A DNA stretch of 19,594 nt from JALZAA01 sp035316005 (GCA_035316005.1 DATFXK010000060.1:1-19594); one strand, 5' to 3'. Numbered from the stretch's first letter, positions 6,881 to 15,127 are shown. Numbers and translations are program-made. The notes: generated by a model from the letters alone, not told the origin.

Positions 6881-7556
6881 CGAGCAGCAACTCTTCGGCG
6901 AAGATGAACCACGTCATCTTGGAATGGCCGCGCACCCGGTCGGTGAACACGATCGGCACCTCGACGATCCGGCCGCCCCATCGGTGGACGCGGTACGCCG
7001 TCTCGATCTGGAAGCCGTAGCCCTTCGCCCGTGTCGACGAGTAGTCGACCGCCTTCAGCGTGTCCGCCCGGTAGGCCCGGTATCCCGAGGTGGCATCCTT
7101 GACCCCGCTGCCGAGCACGAGCGCGGCGTACCGGTTGCCGTAGCGCGAGAGCGCCCGCCGGAACCACGGCCAGTGCGGGATCTCGCCACCGGGCACGTAC
7201 CGCGAGCCGATCACGAGGTCGGTGCCAGACGCGATCTCCCCGAGAAGGCTCGGGAGGACCGACGGATCGTGCGAGAGGTCGGCGTCGATCTGGACGAGGG
7301 CGTCGTACCCCTTCTCCAGCCCGATGGCGAACCCGGCGCGGTACGCGCTCCCGAGTCCGGTCTTCGCCGGCCGGCGCAGCACGTCGATGCTCCCGAGCTC
7401 GACGGCCGTCTTCTCGGCGACGTCGGCCGTCCCGTCGGGACTGTTGTCGTCGACGACGAGGATGTCGGCGTCCGGGACGGCCGCACGGGCGCGCCGGAGG
7501 AACTCGTCGATGTTCTCCGCCTCGACGTAGGTCGGGGTGATGACGAGCGCGCGCAC
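6822..7556 (-). CDS. ppm1: Polyprenol-phosphate mannosyltransferase (dolichol-phosphate-mannose synthase type)
   Basis: 244-residue cytoplasmic or membrane-associated GT2 enzyme that makes polyprenyl-phosphate-mannose from GDP-mannose. DDNSPDGT (36-43) and QIDADLSHDP (89-98) are the nucleotide- and metal-binding motifs of DPM synthases. GSRYVPGG, the DATSGYRA segment and RVRGHSKM follow as in the family. It lacks the N-acyltransferase domain fused to Ppm1 in M. tuberculosis, and so resembles the split form. I chose GTG 7556, so the protein starts MRALVITPTY; the longer open frame upstream is antisense-like filler. No ribosome binding site is present, but TAACCT lies eight bases upstream. Its product would feed the GT-C enzymes nearby, particularly the PIG-V-like one. 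A different hexose donor cannot be excluded. Confidence 0.88.
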   Translation of the reverse strand: MRALVITPTYVEAENIDEFLRRARAAVPDADILVVDDNSPDGTADVAEKTAVELGSIDVLRRPAKTGLGSAYRAGFAIGLEKGYDALVQIDADLSHDPSVLPSLLGEIASGTDLVIGSRYVPGGEIPHWPWFRRALSRYGNRYAALVLGSGVKDATSGYRAYRADTLKAVDYSSTRAKGYGFQIETAYRVHRWGGRIVEVPIVFTDRVRGHSKMTWFIFAEELLLVTWWGIRDRFGRLWRRWSG

Positions 7557-7564
7557 GGCGAGTG

Positions 7565-7570
7565 AGGTTA
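7565..7570 (-). promoter_or_regulatory. Predicted -10 box TAACCT for leaderless ppm1
   Basis: Minus-strand TAACCT (7570-7565) ends eight bases before the GTG at 7556, in the 26-bp gap after the preceding gene. This suggests ppm1 has its own leaderless promoter besides any read-through. No -35 box is clear. Confidence 0.45.
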
Positions 7571-7582
7571 CTCTCGCCGACT

Positions 7583-9289
7583 CTATTTCTGGCAGCGCCG
7601 GTAGAGGTCGTATCGCTCGAGGTAGTTGGCGACGTGGCAAAAGTCGCGCCGCAGCACCTCTTCGGGCTTGCGCGAGCCCACGTCGCGGGAGTCGTTCGGC
7701 TCGCTCCAGTTGTCCCAGATGGAGGACAGGATGACGACGTCGGCCGAGGCGAGATCGCTGGCGAGGCGTGACCCCTTGGCGTTGGCGACGCCCGGATCCA
7801 TCTCGATGTAGTACGTCGCCGGCGTCAGCTCCGGCAGCAGGTAGTAGATGAAGGCGTCGCTGTACGGAGTCTTGCGTAGGTTCTTCGGGCCGACGAAGAG
7901 CCGGTCGCCGGGCTTCGAGATGCGTGCGGCTTTGTCGATGACGAGTTGTGCCGCGTCGGCTCGGTCCTTCTTGCCGTAATAGAAGACCCGGCCGTTGCGC
8001 TCGATGATGTGGGCCGTGCGGTGGACGCCCACAGACTGCAAGGAGTAGTCGCTGTACCACCGGAACGTGAAGTAAGGCAGGACGAAGAACAGGAGCGCGA
8101 GGACGCTGCCGCCGCTCGCGAGCGCGAGGCCGCGGGTTCCGGCGCGCGGCCAACGCCGACGAGCCACTTCGAACAGGGCGACGGGGAGGAACCCGAGGGG
8201 CACGCAGCCCACCCACGCAAAGTGGGTCGAGTCGACACGTTGAAGCCCCTGGGGCAGGAGCCCGGCGCTGAAGAGCGCCACGACGATCAGCGCCCGCGCC
8301 CGAAACGAACCCTTGTCGCGGCGGAAGAGCCACACCGCGACGGCAAGGAGTATGGCCACCGCACCGAGCAGGACGAAGAACCAGAAGAACAACTGTTGCG
8401 CTGTCGTCGGCGCCGGCACCGGCCACGAGAGCTGCTCGAGGTCGCCCGCCCGTTGGAGGAACCCGTCGAGGTGGTTCCACGACGGCGGGATCGGCAGGCG
8501 CCGCCCGCCGCGGAGATAGACGATCGGGTCGAGGATGATCCCGCGGACCACGTGACCCGGCCCCGATGTGGCGAGCTCGACGATGTAGAGCGATACACCG
8601 CCGGCGAGCCCGACGAGCAGGCGTCGCACTCGCGCTCGGTCCATCCCGCGCAGCAGCAGAATCAGGCCGAGGCCGATGGCGAGGACGAGGTCGAGGCGGA
8701 AGAGCAGCGCCAGGCCGAGCAGCACGCCGGCGACGATCGCGAGGCGACCGGCGCGGCGGTCGTCTGTCGCCCGGCGGGCCTCGAGGCCGGCGAGGAGCCC
8801 GAGCAGACCGAACCCGACGGCACCGACCCAGGCCAGCGCCGTGAGCCCGATCGCGGGAATGATGATGACCGCGGACGCGAGCGCGCCCAGGACGGCGATG
8901 ATCCGGCCCCAGTACCGGGCGATGCCGAACACGCCGAACACGATCGCCATCTGCTGGAGCAGCCCGAACAGTCGCTCCGTGATCAGCGTCGTACCGAACA
9001 CCTTGAACCACCCTGCGAGCGCCCAGAGGCCGCCGGGACCGTAGAGGTGGAGAAAGTCCCGGCTCGGAAGGTCGCCCTTCAGCACGCGCTCGGGGAAGAC
9101 GAGCATGAAGCCCTCTTCCATGGGCGGGCCCTGCGTGCGGAGGAGGCCGCGCAGCGGGATCAGGAAGGCCACGAGGATGATGCCGAGCGCGATCGCGTCG
9201 CGTTGCCGCGGTGTGAGTCGGCGACGTCCGCGACGTCTGACGGCGGCCGGCGTCGCCGCCGAGCGTTCGCTCGCGACGGGTGTTGTCAT
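7583..9289 (-). CDS. GT-C-like polytopic membrane protein (putative glycosyltransferase)
   Basis: 568 residues. After a basic N-terminus (about 1-30) there is a membrane helix and then an external loop with MEEGFMLVFPERVLKGDLPSRDF (57-79) followed by HLYGPGGLW. The acidic Glu58-Glu59 pair and the HLYGPG motif occupy the positions of the catalytic acids and first-loop signature of GT39-type enzymes, so I infer a lipid-phosphate-sugar transferase. Many hydrophobic segments follow. A soluble tail of about 150 residues ends with YLERYDLYRRCQK. ATG 9289 overlaps the upstream stop by 4 bp (ATGA). A longer open frame exists upstream but runs through the preceding gene and is compositionally arginine-rich shadow. 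Substrate unknown. Confidence 0.78.
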   Translation of the reverse strand: MTTPVASERSAATPAAVRRRGRRRLTPRQRDAIALGIILVAFLIPLRGLLRTQGPPMEEGFMLVFPERVLKGDLPSRDFLHLYGPGGLWALAGWFKVFGTTLITERLFGLLQQMAIVFGVFGIARYWGRIIAVLGALASAVIIIPAIGLTALAWVGAVGFGLLGLLAGLEARRATDDRRAGRLAIVAGVLLGLALLFRLDLVLAIGLGLILLLRGMDRARVRRLLVGLAGGVSLYIVELATSGPGHVVRGIILDPIVYLRGGRRLPIPPSWNHLDGFLQRAGDLEQLSWPVPAPTTAQQLFFWFFVLLGAVAILLAVAVWLFRRDKGSFRARALIVVALFSAGLLPQGLQRVDSTHFAWVGCVPLGFLPVALFEVARRRWPRAGTRGLALASGGSVLALLFFVLPYFTFRWYSDYSLQSVGVHRTAHIIERNGRVFYYGKKDRADAAQLVIDKAARISKPGDRLFVGPKNLRKTPYSDAFIYYLLPELTPATYYIEMDPGVANAKGSRLASDLASADVVILSSIWDNWSEPNDSRDVGSRKPEEVLRRDFCHVANYLERYDLYRRCQK

Positions 9290-10608
9290 GAGCCGGTTAG
9301 CACGTGGTCGTCGGCCGGGTGCTCGGCGGCGTCGACCCGGGCTGCTTCGCGTTCTCGACGGGTACGGATTCGCTCTATTACGGCGTCCACGGCGACGGCC
9401 GCCAGGACGACGAGCGCGGGTTCCGCGATCGCTCGATAGCGATTCGTGGCGAACGTCAGGGTCACCGAGATCAGCACGATCACGGGGAGGGCGACGAGTG
9501 GGAACAGAAGCACGCGCCGGCGCCTTAGGAAGATCGCCCCGAGGACCGCCAGCACGGCGATGGGATAGAACATCAGCAACGACGCCCACGCCACCCAGGT
9601 CTCACGGCCCTCGGCATCGTGGTCCAGGCGCACCTGCTGTGCGGGACGGAACAGTCCGGTGATTCGGCCCCACCGGGCGGCGACGACGACCGGGATTCGG
9701 GCCTTGTTGTCGGCGATGTAGTCGAGGGCGGCGCGCCGGTACACGATCGCCTTCTGCGACTGGTCGTCGCGCCGGCGAGTGGGTACCCCGCACTCGAAGC
9801 TCCAGTAGCCGGTGTACTGGCCGTACCATGTCTTGTCGCAGCTCGCGGTGAGCAGCGTGACCTCGTACCCAGTCGACAGATAGACCGGATGCTCGAAGCG
9901 CGTCAGGTTGTAACCGACCCACGGGGCGAGCACGACCGCCGTGGCCACGACCGAGACCGAGAGCCACTTGACCTTCTCGCGCACCGCGACGCGTTTGGTG
10001 AACCACACGAGTGGGACGACGACGAAGGGAACGAGCAGGAGCAGCTCGGAGCGCGTGAGGGCAGCAAGACCGCAGGCGACACCAAGGGCGGCGAGCAGGC
10101 GCAGACTCGGTCGTGCCCAGTACCGGTACGCTAGCAGCAGGACGACGACTACGAGCAGGATCGCCAGCGACTCGGATTGCAGCATCCCGTCGTGCGACCA
10201 GATGTTGGGATAGACGGCCGCGACGGCGGCGGCGATCAGACCGACGCGCGGGCCGACAACCTCTCGCCCGACGAGACCGATCACCACGACGGTCGCGGTG
10301 CCCAGCACGCAGGTCCACAGCATGTGCGTGACCGGGCTCTCGAGCCCGAACACCGACGTGGTCGCCAGCCACAACAGGTACAACGGCGGATGGTCAGCGG
10401 CCTGGAGCGTGAGTCCCTTCACGTATTCCAGGGGCACGATGAACCCGTGACCCTGCGCGAGCAAGTTGGCGCCGTAGTGGTAGTAGAGACCGTCGCCCTG
10501 GACCGCAGCGTCGCGCCGCACGAGGAGCACGTACGCAACGCGGATCACGACGCTCGCCACGGTGATCGCCGCGAGCGTCCAAGCAAAGCGGCGCGTGGCC
10601 GGTTTCAT
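9286..10608 (-). CDS. GT39-like membrane glycosyltransferase, paralogue 1
   Basis: 440 residues, polytopic. The first external loop has GDGLYYHYGANLL with presumed catalytic Asp39, and HPPLYLLWLA starts at His73; both are GT39-type landmarks. It is a clear paralogue of the next upstream gene: about two thirds of positions match in the block HPPLYLLW...AAVYPN, and the external CDKTWYGQYTGY...C loop (Cys257, Cys273) and ARWGRITGLFRP are shared. The spaced Cys pair suggests an external disulfide. ATG 10608 overlaps the paralogue's stop by 4 bp, indicating coupled translation. It probably transfers a sugar from a polyprenyl-phosphate donor; which sugar is unknown. Confidence 0.83.
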   Translation of the reverse strand: MKPATRRFAWTLAAITVASVVIRVAYVLLVRRDAAVQGDGLYYHYGANLLAQGHGFIVPLEYVKGLTLQAADHPPLYLLWLATTSVFGLESPVTHMLWTCVLGTATVVVIGLVGREVVGPRVGLIAAAVAAVYPNIWSHDGMLQSESLAILLVVVVLLLAYRYWARPSLRLLAALGVACGLAALTRSELLLLVPFVVVPLVWFTKRVAVREKVKWLSVSVVATAVVLAPWVGYNLTRFEHPVYLSTGYEVTLLTASCDKTWYGQYTGYWSFECGVPTRRRDDQSQKAIVYRRAALDYIADNKARIPVVVAARWGRITGLFRPAQQVRLDHDAEGRETWVAWASLLMFYPIAVLAVLGAIFLRRRRVLLFPLVALPVIVLISVTLTFATNRYRAIAEPALVVLAAVAVDAVIERIRTRREREAARVDAAEHPADDHVLTGS

Positions 10609-11930
10609 CGCCCGGGCACGGTAGCAAAATGCTCGTCGGCTTCTTGGACGCGTTCGACGGATGCGGCGCGCCGGTTGCGCATCGCCTGTACGGCGCGGTC
10701 GATGGCCACCGCCGCCAGGACCACGAGCGCGCCTTCGGCGCTCGCTCGATACCGATTGCTGCCCAGCGAGATCGCCACCGCGAACAGCACGATCCCAGGA
10801 GGCACGAGGAGGGGGAAGAGCGGCACACGCCGCCGTCGCCGGACGATGACGGCGCCCGCGATCGCGAGCAGGGCCACTGCGTAGAAGCTGAATAGTGATG
10901 CCAGCGCGGCCCAACCCTCGCGTCCCTCGATGACGCGGTCGAGCTGCACCTGGTTCCACGGCCGGTACAGACCGGTAATACGTCCCCAACGGGCGAACAC
11001 CACGACCGGCGCACGCGCCTTGTGATCACTGATGTAGTCGAAGACGACGCGGCGCGAGATCTCGTTGCGCTCGGACTGATCGTCACCACGCTTGTACTCA
11101 CGGGCCGCCTTCTCGGTGCAATCCGGGGAGAAGTACCCCGTGAGGTTGCCGTAGTAGGTCGTGTCGCAGTTGGCTCCCAACATCGTCGGTTCCAAGCCGG
11201 TCGACAGGAACACCGGCTTCTCGAAGCGCACCAGGTTGAACCCGATCCACGGCCCCATCGCGATGACCGCGGCGACGCCGGCGGCGACCAGCTCCTTCAG
11301 CTTCTGCATCTCGTCGGTCCGACGCGTGAACAGAACGCACGGGAGAACCAGCAGCGGAAGGAGCAATACGAGCTCTGCCCGCGCGAGTGCAGCGATGCCA
11401 CATGAGAGACCGAGACCGGCGGCGCGCCAGAAGCTCGGCGCTCGAAGGAAGCGATAGGCGAGATAGACCGACAACATCGCCATGAAGATCGCCATGGTCT
11501 CGGAGACTACGAACCCGTCGAAGATCCACAGGTTCGGATACACGGCCGCCATGACTGCGGCGATCAGTCCCGCGCGCGCGCCGGCCACCTCGCGCCCCGT
11601 CAGGCCCACGAAGACGACGGTTCCGACGCCGACCACGCTCGACCAGAGCATGTGTGACACGGGCCCATCGAGGCCGACCGAGGTCGGGATCGCCAGCCAC
11701 AGCAGGTACAGCGGCGGGTGGCTCGCGCTCTGCTCGACGACGCCGTTGATGAAGGGCGCCGGCTCGATGAACCCGTGTCCCTCGACGAGAAGGCGCGCGC
11801 CGAGGTGGTAGAAGAACGCGTCGCCTCCCAACAGCACGTCGCGGCGCACGATGAGGATGTACGCGGCGCGCACGGCCAGTCCCAGAACTGCGGCCGCGAT
11901 CAAGCCGCGCCGAAAAGTTCGGGTCGTCAC
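10605..11930 (-). CDS. GT39-like membrane glycosyltransferase, paralogue 2
   Basis: 441 residues from GTG 11930. Key residues are Asp37 in GGDAFFYHLGARLL, His71 in HPPLYLLWLA, Cys255 and Cys271 flanking the CDTTYYGNLTGYFSPDC loop, and ARWGRITGLYRP near residue 320. Alignment with paralogue 1 places its start about ten residues before the first helix, which supports GTG 11930 (VTTRTFRRGL). TACCGT seven bases upstream supports a leaderless start there. The frame stays open to an ATG at 12068, which would add a Pro/Thr-rich 46-residue prefix overlapping the DUF2304 gene. I regard that as less likely. Function as for paralogue 1; the two may add successive or alternative sugars, or act as a pair. 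Confidence 0.82.
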   Translation of the reverse strand: MTTRTFRRGLIAAAVLGLAVRAAYILIVRRDVLLGGDAFFYHLGARLLVEGHGFIEPAPFINGVVEQSASHPPLYLLWLAIPTSVGLDGPVSHMLWSSVVGVGTVVFVGLTGREVAGARAGLIAAVMAAVYPNLWIFDGFVVSETMAIFMAMLSVYLAYRFLRAPSFWRAAGLGLSCGIAALARAELVLLLPLLVLPCVLFTRRTDEMQKLKELVAAGVAAVIAMGPWIGFNLVRFEKPVFLSTGLEPTMLGANCDTTYYGNLTGYFSPDCTEKAAREYKRGDDQSERNEISRRVVFDYISDHKARAPVVVFARWGRITGLYRPWNQVQLDRVIEGREGWAALASLFSFYAVALLAIAGAVIVRRRRRVPLFPLLVPPGIVLFAVAISLGSNRYRASAEGALVVLAAVAIDRAVQAMRNRRAASVERVQEADEHFATVPGR

Positions 11931-11937
11931 ACTAGGC

Positions 11938-11943
11938 ACGGTA
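11938..11943 (-). promoter_or_regulatory. Predicted -10 box TACCGT for paralogue 2
   Basis: Minus-strand TACCGT (11943-11938) ends seven bases before GTG 11930, in the 82-bp gap after the DUF2304 gene. This is the largest gap inside the minus-strand cluster, so a new transcript probably starts here. No -35 box is evident. Confidence 0.45.
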
Positions 11944-12012
11944 GTGACCCGGGTGGTCCCGCGCCGCTCGGGCGTCTCTATCGTGCGACCGCGCAGGATG
12001 GTGGTCGCCTCG

Positions 12013-12411
12013 TTAGTCGGACTCGGGGGCGGCGGCTCCGGCGGGAGCTGTGTTGTCGAGTCGGGCACGCAGGAGAGCTATTTCCTCGGCGAGCACTCGG
12101 GTGCGGTTCTCGAGCCGCGACAGCTCCCACGAGTAGTGCACGACGACGACGAACAGGAACCCGACCGCGAACAGGAGGAAGATCGCCGGCGAGTACAGCA
12201 CGCCGAGCCACTCCGAGACGGTGTTGAGCACGCCGGGGACGGCGGCCAGCGGCAGCATGAGCAGTCCGATCACCAGCCAGAGCAGTGCGTACTTGCTGCG
12301 GAGCTGCCGGGCTCGCACGAGCCGGAAGATGAACAGCGCGATGATCGCCGTGGCCACGATGACGAGGATGTGGGCCTGGCCGCTCAGTGATCCTCTCGGC
12401 AGGTCAGTCAT
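12013..12411 (-). CDS. DUF2304-family small membrane protein
   Basis: 132 residues with three hydrophobic segments: about 13-33, 43-66 and 73-92. The core RLVRARQLRSKYALLWLVIG is the hallmark of DUF2304. A charged, probably helical C-terminal segment from about 95 (WELSRLENRTRVLAEEIALLRARL) follows, able to form a short coiled coil. DUF2304 proteins are commonly encoded next to a GT2 enzyme and may act as its membrane partner; the molecular role is not established. ATG 12411 overlaps the GT2 stop by 4 bp and has AAAGGA about seven bases upstream, one of the clearest ribosome binding sites here. It overlaps the neighbouring GT2 just as such pairs do elsewhere. Confidence 0.85.
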   Translation of the reverse strand: MTDLPRGSLSGQAHILVIVATAIIALFIFRLVRARQLRSKYALLWLVIGLLMLPLAAVPGVLNTVSEWLGVLYSPAIFLLFAVGFLFVVVVHYSWELSRLENRTRVLAEEIALLRARLDNTAPAGAAAPESD

Positions 12412-13127
12412 GCTTCGTCCTTTCGGAGTCGGGCGCGGCGGGAGGCCGAGCCGAGGATGCCGATGAGCAGGCGTAGGTAGTTGACGACGAGCCGGAGCCT
12501 GCGAGTCGAGGGCACGCCCGCAGCGCGGGGACGCATGTGGATCGGGACCTCGTCGACCCGGAAGCCGGCGTAGCGCACGATCAAGAGCGCCTCGACGGTG
12601 TCGGCGAGGTACTCGACTGGGTACTCGCGTGCCAGGAGCTCGATCACCGGTCGGTCGAAGGCGCGAAAGCCCGACGTGACGTCGGAGTACCGCTGGCCGG
12701 TGAGGAATCGCACGATCGCGCCGAGGAATCGCATGGCCTGGCGCCGAGTCCGGCCGACCGGGTAGTCGTCACCGGACGCGAACCGGCTCCCGACGGCCAT
12801 GTCTGCCCCCCGGTCGAGGGCCTCGAGGAGATCGGTGATGCCGGTCGGGTCGTGTTGCCCGTCGGCGTCGATGACGACGGCTCGGTCGTAGCCGTCGCGC
12901 TGCGCGTAACGCAGGCCGACGCGAACGGCGCCGCCAACGCCCAACGTGAAGGGCAGCCGGGCCGAGACCGCGCCGGCGCGCCGCGCGGCCTCGGTGGTGG
13001 CGTCGGTCGAGCCGTCGTCGATCACGACCAGATCGACGTCGTCGACGACCTCCAACAGCTCCTTCAGCGTCGCCGGGAGGCTCTCTTCCTCGTTGAGCGC
13101 GGGAATGATGACCAGGGTGCGTTTCAC
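12408..13127 (-). CDS. GT2-family glycosyltransferase (polyprenyl-phosphate-sugar synthase-like)
   Basis: 239 residues, starting directly at the fold: MKRTLVIIPALNEEESLP. DDGSTDAT (37-44) and IDADGQHDP (86-94) bind the sugar nucleotide and metal, and DVTSGFRAF is the conserved acceptor-side motif of DPM/UgtP-like GT2 enzymes. There are no C-terminal membrane helices, so the DUF2304 partner encoded next may anchor it (inference). It probably transfers a sugar from a nucleotide donor to a lipid carrier or glycan precursor in the cytoplasm. GTG 13127 has no ribosome binding site; TAGCAT lies nine bases upstream and includes the stop codon of the methyltransferase gene before it. Confidence 0.86.
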   Translation of the reverse strand: MKRTLVIIPALNEEESLPATLKELLEVVDDVDLVVIDDGSTDATTEAARRAGAVSARLPFTLGVGGAVRVGLRYAQRDGYDRAVVIDADGQHDPTGITDLLEALDRGADMAVGSRFASGDDYPVGRTRRQAMRFLGAIVRFLTGQRYSDVTSGFRAFDRPVIELLAREYPVEYLADTVEALLIVRYAGFRVDEVPIHMRPRAAGVPSTRRLRLVVNYLRLLIGILGSASRRARLRKDEA

Positions 13128-13136
13128 CGAGCATCC

Positions 13137-13142
13137 ATGCTA
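13137..13142 (-). promoter_or_regulatory. TAGCAT hexamer containing the preceding stop codon
   Basis: Minus-strand TAGCAT (13142-13137) begins with the TAG stop of the methyltransferase and ends nine bases before the GT2 start. It may be a -10 box for a leaderless transcript. The same arrangement occurs at 15128-15133. Confidence 0.35.
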
Positions 13143-13904
13143 CGGCGAGGGCCGCGATACCTCCGGGACGACGTCCTCGACATACAGCCAGTCGCCGCCC
13201 ACGAGATCCAGTTTGTGGGGACGGTCGGTGCCCGTCCACGCGAGGAGCGAGAACTTGTACGGGAAGAAGTGAATATGGGGATTGAACGTGGTGCGGTAGG
13301 GGCGCTGGTGTGGGACCACCACGACGACTCGCTGCCTGGCGACGCGCCGGAGCTCGCTGAGCGCGACTCCAAGGTGCTGGACGTGCTCCAACGTGTGCGT
13401 CGAGACGACGGTGTCGAACGCGGCGTGACGGAAGGGCAGCTCCTCGATGTTCCCGTCACACCATCGCACGTGCGGATGCCGGCCTCGCCGGCCTGCCGAC
13501 ACCGCGACATCGCAGCCGACGACGTCGTGATCCGGCGCGAGCTTCTCGCAGAGATGGCCGAGCCCGCACGCGACGTCGAGCACGCTGCAACCGCGTACCG
13601 CTTCCAGCACGCCGCGCAGGGACTCGGGGGTGAGGTCCGATACGCCCTGGTCGAATCGCGAGTGGAGACCTTGATAGAAGGCAGCGAAGTCGGCGCGAGA
13701 GAGGTAGAACGCGCGGTCCTTCAGGTCGATGATGTCGATCGTCAGGCTCCGGTACATCCGGCGGGCGAGGTTTCCAAACAGTTTGGAGTCGCGCATCACC
13801 GGAGGCACGTAGCGGTCGAGGGCGTCGTTGATCCACAACGAAGCCTTCCGACTGAACGGGAGGCCGGAGCCGTCGCTGCGTCGGCGACCACGGCGCGCGC
13901 TCAT
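13140..13904 (-). CDS. Class I SAM-dependent methyltransferase
   Basis: 254 residues. An approximately 100-residue N-terminal region (basic start, then WINDALDRYVPPVM and YRSLTIDIIDLKDRAFYLSR) precedes the Rossmann core. Motif I is SVLDVACGLGHLCEKL (Asp110, Gly114, Gly116). FDTVVSTHTLEHVQH is motif IV/post-II of methyltransferase-11-type enzymes, with Asp in GCDVAV as the ribose-binding acid. The target is unknown; the setting suggests methylation of a sugar or envelope lipid intermediate. ATG 13904 overlaps the upstream acyltransferase stop by 4 bp, so it is coupled to that gene. Confidence 0.83.
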   Translation of the reverse strand: MSARRGRRRSDGSGLPFSRKASLWINDALDRYVPPVMRDSKLFGNLARRMYRSLTIDIIDLKDRAFYLSRADFAAFYQGLHSRFDQGVSDLTPESLRGVLEAVRGCSVLDVACGLGHLCEKLAPDHDVVGCDVAVSAGRRGRHPHVRWCDGNIEELPFRHAAFDTVVSTHTLEHVQHLGVALSELRRVARQRVVVVVPHQRPYRTTFNPHIHFFPYKFSLLAWTGTDRPHKLDLVGGDWLYVEDVVPEVSRPSP

Positions 13905-15118
13905 GTGACGGTGGCCCGAGCCTGCGCCCGATCGGGAACCCTGCTCTTCAGCCTGAGGACCGGCTTCTCAACGATGAGGTAGCTGATCGTGGCGACCAGC
14001 GTCGTCGCGACGAACACGACGACCAGCATGACGAGGAACGACGTGTCGAAGGGCGTGCTGCTCGTCCACTCGATGTACTTCTCCATGAGGGTTTCGTTCC
14101 AGAGGTACAGGCCATACGACACCAGTCCGAGAAAGACCACCGCCGGGGCGCGGAGCAGCCGTCGGATCGCGCCTTCCTTCTGAGCGCCGAAGATGCCGGG
14201 CAACAGGAAGAAGGCGGCGACGGCCAGGTAGAAGTAGTGAATGCCCATGTCCTCGGAGAACGTGTAGGTGACGATGCCGTGCGGCGGCTTGCCGATCCAG
14301 AGCGAGATCGTGATGAACGCCACGAGGGCAATCGCCCAGGACAGCGGTGGCGCCCATCGCCGGTCGAGGCCGGCCGGTGCTGTCGCGCGCCGCTGGGCCA
14401 CCCATGCGCTGATGACGGCGAGGGCCATCCCCACGGCGAAGACGTCGAGCCATCCCGGGAGAATGTTCTGCAGCTGGCCCGTCCGTGGCGCGTCGAAGTT
14501 CGCCGCGGTGACGGACGCGCGGTAGACGATCCCGACGACGAACAGCGCCGACAGGAACGTGAGCTCGCGCCGCACCTGGCGTGCCGGGGTCACCGCCGAA
14601 CGCGAAAGGAGGAACGCCCACACGGGGAGGAATACGTAGAAGGAGATCTCCGTCGTGAGTGTGTAGGACGACAGGATGGGCCCGACGAGGTTGTTGACGC
14701 TATAGAGATGGAGTAGCCCGTAATCGAGCACAAGGATCCGGGCCGAGGGCAGCTGCTTCGGCACGTGCAGGATGAACACTGTGATCGTGAGCGCGACCCA
14801 GTAGGCCGGGAAGATGCGAAGCGCGCGGCGCCAGAAGTACGCGAGCGGTCGGGGACCGTGGCGTTCCGCCAAGCGGGCAGCGACGAACGGTCGGTAGAGC
14901 AGGAACCCCGAGATCATGAAGAAGACCGCGACGCCGACATCCATCCGGGCCGTGAACGCGCCGAAGCTCGAGTGGATGTCGAAGCCGCTCAGGAATGCGA
15001 CGTGGGTGATCAGCACGCTGATCGCGGCCAGCGCGCGAAACCCGTCGAAACAGGGAAACTTGACCCGCTCCGCCGGAGCCTGACCGGGGCTCTCGAGACC
15101 GCCCGCCGTCTCCGTCAT
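13901..15118 (-). CDS. Acyltransferase-3 family membrane O-acyltransferase
   Basis: 405 residues, about ten membrane segments. CFDGFRALAAISVLITHVAF (23-42) holds the conserved catalytic-site His39, and DVGVAVFFMISGFLLYRPF (60-78) follows, both diagnostic of the family. FWRRALRIFPAYWV provides the conserved Arg-rich loop. Such proteins transfer acetyl or other acyl groups across the membrane to sugars in polysaccharides, glycolipids or antibiotics. No SGNH domain is attached here, unlike in the neighbour upstream. ATG 15118 lacks a ribosome binding site; TAGCAT nine bases upstream contains the neighbour's stop codon. It is probably part of the same gene block, decorating the envelope glycan (inference). 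Confidence 0.87.
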   Translation of the reverse strand: MTETAGGLESPGQAPAERVKFPCFDGFRALAAISVLITHVAFLSGFDIHSSFGAFTARMDVGVAVFFMISGFLLYRPFVAARLAERHGPRPLAYFWRRALRIFPAYWVALTITVFILHVPKQLPSARILVLDYGLLHLYSVNNLVGPILSSYTLTTEISFYVFLPVWAFLLSRSAVTPARQVRRELTFLSALFVVGIVYRASVTAANFDAPRTGQLQNILPGWLDVFAVGMALAVISAWVAQRRATAPAGLDRRWAPPLSWAIALVAFITISLWIGKPPHGIVTYTFSEDMGIHYFYLAVAAFFLLPGIFGAQKEGAIRRLLRAPAVVFLGLVSYGLYLWNETLMEKYIEWTSSTPFDTSFLVMLVVVFVATTLVATISYLIVEKPVLRLKSRVPDRAQARATVT

Positions 15119-15127
15119 GGTCGGGTG

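Noticed and set aside
7946..9439. Long plus-strand open frame (497 residues) antisense to the GT-C-like gene
   Set aside because: The product is Glu/Arg/Asp/Gly-rich low-complexity sequence with no motif, typical of an antisense frame in high-G+C DNA. The opposite strand has coherent membrane helices and motifs.
10618..10623. TACCGT hexamer nine bases before GT39-like paralogue 1 on the minus strand
   Set aside because: It lies inside the coding end of paralogue 2, and the two genes overlap by 4 bp. Coupled translation explains the start, so I did not call a promoter.
11931..12068. N-terminal extension of GT39-like paralogue 2 to ATG 12068
   Set aside because: The added residues are Pro/Thr-rich, overlap the DUF2304 gene, and have no counterpart in paralogue 1. 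GTG 11930 fits the family start and a TACCGT box.
12486..12505. GAGCCGGAGCCTGCGAG segment resembling the conserved repeat box
   Set aside because: It is inside the GT2 coding sequence, has several mismatches, and lacks the hairpin. Coincidental similarity in high-G+C DNA is more likely.
12537..13982. Plus-strand open frame (481 residues) antisense to the GT2 and methyltransferase genes
   Set aside because: It crosses two well-supported minus-strand genes, and its translation is charge-rich with no recognisable domain.
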